Below are positions 1-5,024 of a stretch of 6,251 nt of DNA, in pieces. How positions within the stretch are numbered: position 1 is the stretch's first letter; each line of letters opens with the position of its first letter. The notes under the pieces are model-generated. The model was given only the letters and a program-made list of their open reading frames with translations, ran no database searches and was not told where the DNA came from. Origin of the DNA: Sulfurimonas sp. (GTDB taxonomy: Bacteria; Campylobacterota; Campylobacteria; Campylobacterales; Sulfurimonadaceae); NCBI GenBank assembly GCA_030646745.1, contig JAUSKV010000175.1:1-6251 (forward strand). The letters run 5' to 3'. The translations under genes were made by a program, and so were the position numbers.

Positions 1-15
1 CCATAATATTTTCAT
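1..15 (-). CDS. Start of a leftward gene, cut by the window edge
   Basis: Only the first five codons (M-K-I-L-W) are in the window, so no function can be given. The call rests on the start signal: reading leftward, AAGGAA (positions 27-22) stands six bases before an ATG at 15-13, which is the best-spaced ribosome binding site in this part of the window. A -10-like box lies further upstream at 73-66. The gene would be transcribed away from the transposase-like gene at 147-818, with about 130 bases between the two starts. The frame cannot be tested beyond 15 bases, so this could still be a chance match. Confidence 0.5.
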
Positions 16-65
16 GATATGTTCCTTGAAAGAAAGTTTTCTACTCACACAGAATAGTTCTCTCT

Positions 66-73
66 ATTTTATA
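66..73 (-). promoter_or_regulatory. Putative -10 box for the leftward gene at the left edge
   Basis: On the minus strand this reads TATAAAAT, close to the extended -10 box used by the housekeeping sigma factor of Campylobacterota, which usually lacks a fixed -35. It would give a leader of roughly 45 bases before the ATG at 15. It sits back to back with the rightward candidate at 89-94. It is only a sequence match in very AT-rich DNA. Confidence 0.35.
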
Positions 74-88
74 ACTCTATTATTAGGG

Positions 89-94
89 TAAAAT
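89..94 (+). promoter_or_regulatory. Putative -10 box for the transposase-like gene
   Basis: TAAAAT preceded by GG fits the campylobacterotan -10 pattern and would place the transcript start near position 101, about 45 bases before the ATG at 147. A second AT-rich match (TATATT, 113-118) is a weaker alternative, because transcription would then start almost on the ribosome binding site. Confidence 0.35.
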
Positions 95-130
95 AAATTT
101 ATTAGTTTCTTATATATTTTTGGCACTAAA

Positions 131-135
131 GAGGG
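131..135 (+). promoter_or_regulatory. Ribosome binding site that selects the ATG at 147
   Basis: GAGGG within AAAGAGGG lies 11 bases before ATG 147-149. The upstream in-frame TTG at 120 has no purine-rich element before it, and a start there would put this site inside the coding region. The ATG also places the first zinc-ribbon cysteine at residue 3, as expected for a protein that begins with its ribbon. Confidence 0.55.
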
Positions 136-146
136 TAAAATTTCTT

Positions 147-818
147 ATGAAATGTATCTATTGCAACCATGAAAAACTCTATATTCTTAAATCAGCTCAG
201 ATTAAGTGTGCAAAGTGCAAAAAAAAGTTCTCTCCAAAAAAAATAAAAACCGATTTGGAACTGATAGAGTGCTTTTGTGAAAACCTCACAGCGAGTCAAA
301 CAAGCAAAAAAGTAGGCATACATTATGTGACTGTAAAAAAAAGATACGAACTCTTCCGTCAGCTCATCGCAAACTACTTGGAAGAGGAGTACAGAGGTAA
401 AACGGTGGTAGAGTATGACGAATATATCTATTTAGAAAAAAGCAAAAAGAAGATAAAAGAGAATATTTTTGATGCTCAGAATTTTTTGACGTTTCATTAT
501 GAAGACAGAGTTTATAACCTTCTCATGCCAAATCTAAACAGATATAAAAACCAGTTTTTAGAAAAGGGGTCAGATGCCATTTATTTCAAAGAGTTTTCAA
601 AATTTATGATGTTCAATAAAATCTCAAAAACACAAAAAAGAGAAAACATTATCACGCAGTTTTGGCTCTTTTTTGAAGAATCTATTTTGAAGTATAAAGG
701 TGTGAGTAGTGAAAACTTTTTTTATTATTTGAAAGAGATTGAGTTTAAATTTAATTATGAGGCGTCTTTGCAAAAAAGAGTTTTGATAAATTTATATCAA
801 AACTCTTTTTGCCGCTAA
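147..818 (+). CDS. Zinc-ribbon/HTH protein related to IS1595-type transposases, probably catalytically inactive
   Basis: The protein has 223 residues from the ATG at 147 (an upstream in-frame TTG at 120 lacks a ribosome binding site). Residues 3-24 form a C-X2-C, 14 residues, C-X2-C zinc ribbon. Residues about 36-79 look like a helix-turn-helix (S50 to Y67 the likely turn and recognition helix). The remainder follows the outline of an IS1595/IS1016-type transposase: VEYDE at 88-92 matches the first catalytic aspartate block, and QFW (171-173) followed by YKGV (183-186) and YLKEIEFKFNY (194-204) matches the usual C-terminal end. The block normally carrying the second aspartate is not recognisable, and the third acidic position in the usual IENFW-like motif reads TQFW. 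I infer a DNA-binding protein descended from a transposase, not an active one. No flanking terminal inverted repeats or target duplication are visible. The gene ends convergently with the lipoprotein gene, overlapping it by 4 bases. Confidence 0.7.
   Translation: MKCIYCNHEKLYILKSAQIKCAKCKKKFSPKKIKTDLELIECFCENLTASQTSKKVGIHYVTVKKRYELFRQLIANYLEEEYRGKTVVEYDEYIYLEKSKKKIKENIFDAQNFLTFHYEDRVYNLLMPNLNRYKNQFLEKGSDAIYFKEFSKFMMFNKISKTQKRENIITQFWLFFEESILKYKGVSSENFFYYLKEIEFKFNYEASLQKRVLINLYQNSFCR
773..810. terminator. Bidirectional terminator formed by a perfect 16-bp inverted repeat
   Basis: The arm AAAAAGAGTTTTGATA (773-788) is exactly complementary to 795-810, with a six-base loop. The left arm begins with A residues and the right arm ends with five T residues, so each strand shows a stem running into a T tract. 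It lies just past the stop codon of the leftward lipoprotein gene (815), where a terminator is expected. For the rightward gene it is unusual, because the hairpin is inside the last 15 codons. The stem is AT-rich, so its strength is uncertain. Confidence 0.65.
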
Positions 819-1483
819 TTTTTTCTATTGCGTCCTACAGAGCTTTTCAGTACCTTTTCTGTCCGAAATATTTCTGCCACATTTACCTGCTGCTGTATTG
901 GCATCGTTACACCAAACTCTTTTTCAAGATTATTCAATGCCTCTTTGGATTTAAAACTGAGCCATGTAACCCTGTCACTTAAATAGCTTGTTTTAACTGC
1001 TGTTTTAATCTCTTCATCAGAAGTTGATTTTGGAGCTATGACATGTACATACAGTTTGCTAGAAGGAGAAACCCAAGATTTTAGCTCTTTTTCAAGAGTT
1101 ATATTCATAGGCTTCACCTCCTCTGCAATGGATTCATAAAGATTATCAACTTTTTCTTTACTGCTTATTGCGGTTATACGGGAAAAATTATTGATTTTAT
1201 CTTTAACTTGCGATTGTATCTGTTTTGCAATCTCTTTACGACCGTTTTTAAGAGCCTCTTTTACCGCTAGAGCTGAATCAGTTTTATAGTTTTCTGCTAT
1301 TCCTAAACTCGCATACCCATTCATAACCTGAGGTTTACATACCCAAGACGGTGCACTAACACCCTCTTGCATACACTCTGATTTCACTTGTGGATTGATA
1401 CTACCTGTACTTGCACACCCGCCAAACAGAGCGAGCAAAACACCCAAAACTGCAATATTAAAAACTTTTCTTACATTTATCAC
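815..1483 (-). CDS. LPP20-family outer-membrane lipoprotein
   Basis: The 222-residue protein starts with a lipoprotein signal peptide: basic residues at 5-6, a hydrophobic stretch from 8 to 20, then a lipobox ending in C23 (LFGGC). Residue +2 is alanine, not aspartate, which by the usual rule points to the outer membrane. Residues about 45-150 match the LPP20 family seen in Helicobacter Lpp20 and related flagellar or surface lipoproteins: APSWV, then GYASLGIAE (56-64) and a long Ala/Lys-rich helix. C37 and C49 could form a periplasmic disulfide. The start is GTG (1483-1481) with AAAGGA seven to eight bases before it; no nearby in-frame ATG competes. It lies 99 bases after the HPP gene on the same strand, but has its own promoter in a palindrome (1494-1521). 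The family has no agreed biochemical role; structural or adhesion functions are reported for members. Confidence 0.8.
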   Translation of the reverse strand: MINVRKVFNIAVLGVLLALFGGCASTGSINPQVKSECMQEGVSAPSWVCKPQVMNGYASLGIAENYKTDSALAVKEALKNGRKEIAKQIQSQVKDKINNFSRITAISSKEKVDNLYESIAEEVKPMNITLEKELKSWVSPSSKLYVHVIAPKSTSDEEIKTAVKTSYLSDRVTWLSFKSKEALNNLEKEFGVTMPIQQQVNVAEIFRTEKVLKSSVGRNRKN

Positions 1484-1493
1484 TATAAATTCC

Positions 1494-1521
1494 TTTGATA
1501 TAATATTGGAATTATATCAAA
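1494..1521. promoter_or_regulatory. Palindromic operator candidate over the lipoprotein promoter
   Basis: Arms TTTGATATAAT (1494-1504) and ATTATATCAAA (1511-1521) are perfectly complementary across the six-base centre ATTGGA. The palindrome spans the -10 box, the likely transcript start and the first bases of the ribosome binding site of the lipoprotein gene. A bound regulator would block transcription. Because each arm holds GATATAAT, the symmetry also creates a -10 box in each direction, although no convincing gene begins on the rightward side. No protein that binds it can be named. Confidence 0.45.
1511..1518 (-). promoter_or_regulatory. -10 box of the lipoprotein gene
   Basis: Reading leftward this is GATATAAT preceded by TTT, a near-ideal campylobacterotan -10 box. 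Upstream DNA shows T-rich blocks at about ten-base spacing, including a run of seven T, which replaces a -35 element in this group. The transcript would start near 1504, giving a leader of about 20 bases before the GTG. Confidence 0.6.
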
Positions 1522-1584
1522 CAGATTTAGAAATTATGAAAAAAAGCGTAATGAATTTGTCTAAGAGCAATTCCACCCTCCTTT
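1517..1584 (-). other. Strong Shine-Dalgarno and possible 17-19 residue peptide between the HPP and lipoprotein genes
   Basis: AAGGAGGG (1583-1576) overlaps the HPP stop codon and is the strongest ribosome binding match in the window, yet no long gene follows. The only reading frame it could serve begins at TTG 1570-1568 (six bases downstream) or at GTG 1576-1574 (touching the site) and ends at TGA 1519-1517. The TTG version would be 17 residues, with a hydrophobic middle (FITLFFII). It ends inside the promoter palindrome of the next gene. A leader or membrane peptide is possible, but so is chance. Confidence 0.2.
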
Positions 1585-2143
1585 AGAACCAATAACGCGG
1601 ATAGTGTCTTTTTGGATTTTTTGATAAATTATTTACAATTAATGCAACAAGCAGCATCACAAAAGCATCTAGTGCAACCGGCAGAAAAACAAATGTATAT
1701 CCCGCTTCATGTATTTGAGAACTTCCGATTACTGCTATTAATGAGGTAGCCCCGCCCGGCGGATGGAGAGTGCCTGTAAAATGCATAGCTACAATAGCCG
1801 TTGAAACAGCAATAGCACTTAAGACAGAGGGATCAAAAGGTAAAAATTTATAAACCGTTACACCTACTAACGCTGATAAAACATGTCCTCCCAGAACATT
1901 TCGAGGTTGAGAAAACTCCACTTGCGGTGCACCGTATATCAATACTGCCGACGCACCGAATGAGCCAATAAGAAAAATTTTATCTATTACATTGGAGTGA
2001 ATACTGTCATTTAAAATTGAAATAATATAAATACCTAAAAATGCACCCAGCCATGACCAAAGAATTTTTGAGAAAGGCTTTCGTGGCGGACTTTTTTCAA
2101 AACCATTCATTCTTTTAATATAAATCATAAATTTATCAAACAT
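1583..2143 (-). CDS. HPP-family integral membrane protein
   Basis: This is a compact 186-residue protein with four to five hydrophobic segments (about 27-47, 55-72, 86-101, 106-122 and 150-172). It carries the family hallmarks in order: GSFGASAVLIYGAP (60-73), SQPRNVLGGH (78-87), and the naming motif TLHPPGGAT (125-133), followed by a C-terminal hydrophobic helix. Its length fits the membrane domain alone, with no CBS domains attached. Members in cyanobacteria and chloroplasts have been linked to nitrite transport; for this subgroup the substrate is unknown, so I do not assign one. ATG 2143-2141 is preceded by a purine-rich but weak binding site. Only 12 bases separate it from the hypF stop, so it probably shares the hydrogenase maturation transcript. 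Confidence 0.85.
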   Translation of the reverse strand: MFDKFMIYIKRMNGFEKSPPRKPFSKILWSWLGAFLGIYIISILNDSIHSNVIDKIFLIGSFGASAVLIYGAPQVEFSQPRNVLGGHVLSALVGVTVYKFLPFDPSVLSAIAVSTAIVAMHFTGTLHPPGGATSLIAVIGSSQIHEAGYTFVFLPVALDAFVMLLVALIVNNLSKNPKRHYPRYWF

Positions 2144-2155
2144 CTTTCTCTTCTC

Positions 2156-4498
2156 TTATGCTATATTGTTTTTCACGCAGAAATATGCCTGTCCAAGGGC
2201 TATTCCACCATCATTTATGGCTGTTTGTTGTTGGTAAAAATAGGTAATATTTTCTTTTTCTAATCTTTTTGCTGTAAGACCTAGCAGAGTTTTGTTCTGA
2301 AACACCCCACCGCTGAGAATCACTTCTAGTTTTTCTTTTTTTGAGATGTTTATTATAATTTCTGCCAGAGTATTTATAAATATGCTATTGAGTTCTTGTT
2401 TGTCTAACTTATTATTTAAAATATATTCTACTATTTTAATATCAATGACACCATCCGTTATGACGTAATTGAACCTTTTTGTTATATTTTCATCGTAATA
2501 ACTCTCACATAAAAGTCCGCTCTCTCCCTCGTAGCTTATGGTTTGTGCAATGTCTGAAAATGAAGCTATGGCATCAAACATTCTGCCTACGGAAGAGCTT
2601 TGCGGTGCGTTTAGATTTTTTGTATGGCTTTGGTGCAGTAGTTTTAAGTTCTCATGTGAAAACTCTTTTACGCATGCCAAATCAAGCTCTTGAACCTCTT
2701 CCAAGCTCAGTACATCAAAAAGCATGCTGAGTGCCACGCGTCGCGGCTCTTTTATCGCTTTTTCACCGCCTAAAAGTTTTATGGGTTTGAAGTGGTATTT
2801 TCTGACATCGCCTACAAAAACTTCCCCGCCCCAAAGAGTGCCGCACCCCAGGGCACCTTCTCCGGCTTCGCCGTTCACCTTGTCATCTCCGTAACCCGTG
2901 CCGTCAAAGCTAAAACCTAAGTAGTCGTTTGTTAGTCCAAACTCAGCCTTACATGCATAGATATGTGCCAAATGATGACCGACTTCTAGAAGCTCTTTTC
3001 CCTGTCTTTTCGCCCATTTTGTAGTTTCGTAATTTGGATGTTTATCATGTACGATAATGTCCGGTTCAAAATCATAAAATCTTTTAAAAGTTTCAATAGT
3101 CCGCTCAAAATACTCAAAAGCTTTGAGACTGTTTAAATCGCCTATATGCGGAGAGAGTATGATGTTGTCATCTATCACAAAAGCGATAGCGTTTTTTTGA
3201 TTTGCACCGACTGCGAGAATTTTTTTCTCAGATTTCAAGGGGAGTTTTATCACTTTTGGAGCGTATCCGCGTGCTAGTCTTAATGTCTGAATTTTTCCAC
3301 TTATGACCTGAAGAAGAGAGTCATCCACGCCGTTCACAATATCTCTGTCAAAATCCATAACAATAGTAACAAACGGAAGCTTCGTAAATATATCCTCTAT
3401 TTTGGTTATAATTGGCTCATCTCCCAAGTTAGCGCTTGTAGCAACTATTGGAGTGTTTAAATGCCCAAATAAAAGATGATGAAGCGGTGTGTAGGCTAAC
3501 ATGCATCCTATTCTGTCTATATTTGGAGCCAAAAGTTTTGATAGTTTCACATAGGAAAACAGGCTTTTTTTTAAAATAACTATCGGAGCCTCTTTTGAAG
3601 TAAGCAACTCCTCCTCCTTCTCATTCACATACACCAAGGGCACTTCCTCGCTGTCGCTCACAGCGCACCCCGAGGGCACTTCCTCGCTGTCGCTCACAGC
3701 GCATACCAAAGATTTTATCTGCACAATATCTTTGCACATGATTGCAAATGGTTTTGTCGGTCGGTTTTTGAACTCTCTTAGCCTTAAAATCACCTCATCG
3801 TTTGTTGCATCACAAACTATATGAAAACCGCCGATGCCTTTTATGGCAACAATTGCACCCTCTTTTATAAAGTCTGCGAGCTTTCTAAACTTTTCATCAT
3901 CACTGATATTCAGTTCTTCATTTTTAACCATCAACCTCAAACTCGGTCCACAATTATTACAAGAGATGGGCTGTGCATGGTATCTTCTGCTGTTTGGATT
4001 TTTATACTCCTCATGACACGATTCACACATCTCAAACTTATCCATCGAAGTGTTGACTCTGTCATAGGGTACGGTTTTTACAATGCTATATCTTGTCCCG
4101 CAGTTTGTGCAGTTGGTGGCAAAGTAGTTGTGGTATTTTCCGGCTTTTTTTATATCTTCCAAACACTCTTTGCATGTGGAAACATCCGGTGAGATGAGAG
4201 CTGTTTTTGATTTTTGTGTGTTGATTGAACTCTCTATTATTTCAAAACTTTTTTCATAAAGCGGTTCTAATTCTTTAGTTTCTATCGTGTCAACTCTTGC
4301 AAGTGGCGGGAGTTGTGAGTGAAGTTGCTCTTCAAATATTTTTATATTTTCTTCACACCCCTCAACCTCTAACTCCACTCCGTTACTATCATTTTTCACA
4401 AATCCGCAAAGTTTATTTTTGCATGCAATCTTATAAATGAAGGGGCGGAATCCTACACCTTGAACAACTCCATTAATGAGATAGCTTTTTCTAACCAT
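2156..4498 (-). CDS. hypF: Carbamoyltransferase HypF, [NiFe]-hydrogenase maturation, with two in-frame insertions
   Basis: HypF converts carbamoyl phosphate and ATP to carbamoyl-adenylate and passes the carbamoyl group to the C-terminal cysteine of HypE, the source of the CN ligands of [NiFe]-hydrogenases. All domains are present: acylphosphatase (1-90; VQGVGFRPF at 12-20 with R18, and N36), two zinc fingers (C109/C112/C130/C133 and C158/C161/C180/C183), a YrdC-like domain (about 205-400; NRPTKPFAIM 245-254, TSAN 354-357), and a Kae1-like domain (about 425-780; GHHLAH 507-512, FDGTGYG 531-537, SGGVFQN 729-735, NDGG 762-765). The 780-residue length is slightly above the usual roughly 750. The excess is explained by a 24-residue tandem repeat at 266-289 and 13 extra residues at 540-552. 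ATG 4498 has AGGAA eight bases upstream and overlaps the end of the protease gene by 8 bases, suggesting coupled translation. No other hyp gene is nearby. Confidence 0.95.
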   Translation of the reverse strand: MVRKSYLINGVVQGVGFRPFIYKIACKNKLCGFVKNDSNGVELEVEGCEENIKIFEEQLHSQLPPLARVDTIETKELEPLYEKSFEIIESSINTQKSKTALISPDVSTCKECLEDIKKAGKYHNYFATNCTNCGTRYSIVKTVPYDRVNTSMDKFEMCESCHEEYKNPNSRRYHAQPISCNNCGPSLRLMVKNEELNISDDEKFRKLADFIKEGAIVAIKGIGGFHIVCDATNDEVILRLREFKNRPTKPFAIMCKDIVQIKSLVCAVSDSEEVPSGCAVSDSEEVPLVYVNEKEEELLTSKEAPIVILKKSLFSYVKLSKLLAPNIDRIGCMLAYTPLHHLLFGHLNTPIVATSANLGDEPIITKIEDIFTKLPFVTIVMDFDRDIVNGVDDSLLQVISGKIQTLRLARGYAPKVIKLPLKSEKKILAVGANQKNAIAFVIDDNIILSPHIGDLNSLKAFEYFERTIETFKRFYDFEPDIIVHDKHPNYETTKWAKRQGKELLEVGHHLAHIYACKAEFGLTNDYLGFSFDGTGYGDDKVNGEAGEGALGCGTLWGGEVFVGDVRKYHFKPIKLLGGEKAIKEPRRVALSMLFDVLSLEEVQELDLACVKEFSHENLKLLHQSHTKNLNAPQSSSVGRMFDAIASFSDIAQTISYEGESGLLCESYYDENITKRFNYVITDGVIDIKIVEYILNNKLDKQELNSIFINTLAEIIINISKKEKLEVILSGGVFQNKTLLGLTAKRLEKENITYFYQQQTAINDGGIALGQAYFCVKNNIA
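2843..2881 (-). repeat. GC-rich 39-bp in-frame insertion in the Kae1-like domain of hypF
   Basis: The insertion encodes 13 residues (540-552) between GTGYGDD and GTLWGGE, two blocks that normally sit next to each other in HypF. It is 67% GC inside an AT-rich gene. On the plus strand 2842-2878 aligns with 3664-3697 of the tandem array: CGCACCCC is identical, AGGGCAC is identical after one missing base, and the rest matches with small gaps. It contains a short hairpin, CGGC-GAA-GCCG. I read it as a diverged relative of the array at 3638-3703. Confidence 0.5.
3638..3703 (-). repeat. Two-copy, 36-bp-period palindromic repeat inserted in frame in hypF
   Basis: Units 3638-3667 and 3674-3703 are identical over 30 bases and separated by CCCCGA. 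Each is 67% GC and holds the hairpin CGCTGT-GAGCG-ACAGCG (coding-strand reading). The protein carries CAVSDSEEVP twice (266-275 and 278-287). The block lies in the YrdC-like domain between KSLV and YVNEKEEELL, where HypF proteins normally run on without a gap. ACCAA occurs on both sides (3633-3637 and 3705-3709), exactly 72 bases apart, which could be a target duplication or the end of the repeat period. Confidence 0.85.
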
Positions 4499-5024
4499 TT
4501 TGTGGATTCCTGTAACTCTCTATAACACTCTCAAGGGAGAACTCGGTTTTGTTTTTTGTATATTTTATACCGGAGTGTTCAAGCTCCTCTAAAGCTGCAC
4601 AAATAAAAGCACCGAATCTTGCCTTTATCACATCGCTCAGCCCTATATTTATATTTTTAATATCTTCGGGAATAATGCCGATGACATTTACCTCAGCGCT
4701 CTTCTCATGCAGCGAAGCTATCTCCAACATCTCGACAACCTCCACTTCATGTACACTCTGCTTATAACTCCCAAGCCCCAAAAGCTCTCCGGCCGGAAGA
4801 TTGTAGATGGAGCCTGCCACATCCTCCATAGTTATTGTATCCAGTATCAGAACCTTGTCGTAATCAAGATAGTACCCAATGAGGTGGAATCCCAAAACAC
4901 CACCGTCAACTAGCGTCACATCACCGCTAAATATGTAGTTCTTATCAAGATATACTGAGGCATAAACACCGACACCCTCATCTTGAAAGAGTATGCTTCC
5001 TACCCCGATAATAGCGGTTCTCAT
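4491..5024 (-). CDS. hydD: [NiFe]-hydrogenase maturation endopeptidase (HyaD/HybD/HydD family)
   Basis: This cytoplasmic protease removes the C-terminal tail of the hydrogenase large subunit once nickel is in place; it recognises the metal rather than using a classical protease centre. The 177-residue length is typical. The three nickel-binding positions are visible: E16 in QDEGVGV, D62 in LILDTI, and H92 in SVHEVE. The late motif GIIPEDI (136-142), followed by LSD, also fits the family. One oddity is GVGS at 7-10, where the family normally has GN near the N-terminus. Its ATG overlaps the MFS stop as ATGA, so translation is probably coupled; its end overlaps hypF by 8 bases. The adjacency of hypF supports the assignment. 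The symbol follows campylobacterotan (Wolinella) usage and could equally be hyaD or hupD. Confidence 0.88.
   Translation of the reverse strand: MRTAIIGVGSILFQDEGVGVYASVYLDKNYIFSGDVTLVDGGVLGFHLIGYYLDYDKVLILDTITMEDVAGSIYNLPAGELLGLGSYKQSVHEVEVVEMLEIASLHEKSAEVNVIGIIPEDIKNINIGLSDVIKARFGAFICAALEELEHSGIKYTKNKTEFSLESVIESYRNPQNG

Noticed and set aside
1..818. Complete insertion sequence around the transposase-like gene
   Set aside because: No matching terminal inverted repeats or target duplication could be found; the only inverted repeat (773-810) is a terminator-type hairpin inside the gene.
1539..1576. Terminator after the HPP gene (imperfect TGGAATTG/CAAATTCA stem followed by seven T)
   Set aside because: The stem is AT-rich with a mismatch and a wobble pair, and the T run starts several bases after it; the T run fits better as promoter-upstream DNA of the lipoprotein gene.
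1395..1586. Rightward 63-codon open frame, with an internal ATG at 1536 giving a 16-residue peptide
   Set aside because: Most of it is antisense to the signal peptide of the lipoprotein gene, and neither start has a ribosome binding site.
2479..2730. Rightward open frame of 83 codons inside hypF
   Set aside because: It is antisense to the well-conserved Kae1-like domain and shows no start signal or recognisable protein.
3638..3703. CRISPR array
   Set aside because: There are only two repeats, the spacer is 6 bases, the frame is open through hypF, and no cas gene is present.
3821..4192. Rightward open frames (3821-4192 and 3834-4016) opposite the zinc-finger and YrdC part of hypF
   Set aside because: Both are mirror frames of conserved hypF codons, overlap each other, and lack start signals.
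4549..4913. Rightward open frames (4549-4767 and 4707-4913) opposite the protease gene
   Set aside because: They are antisense to family-conserved protease residues and have no supporting features.
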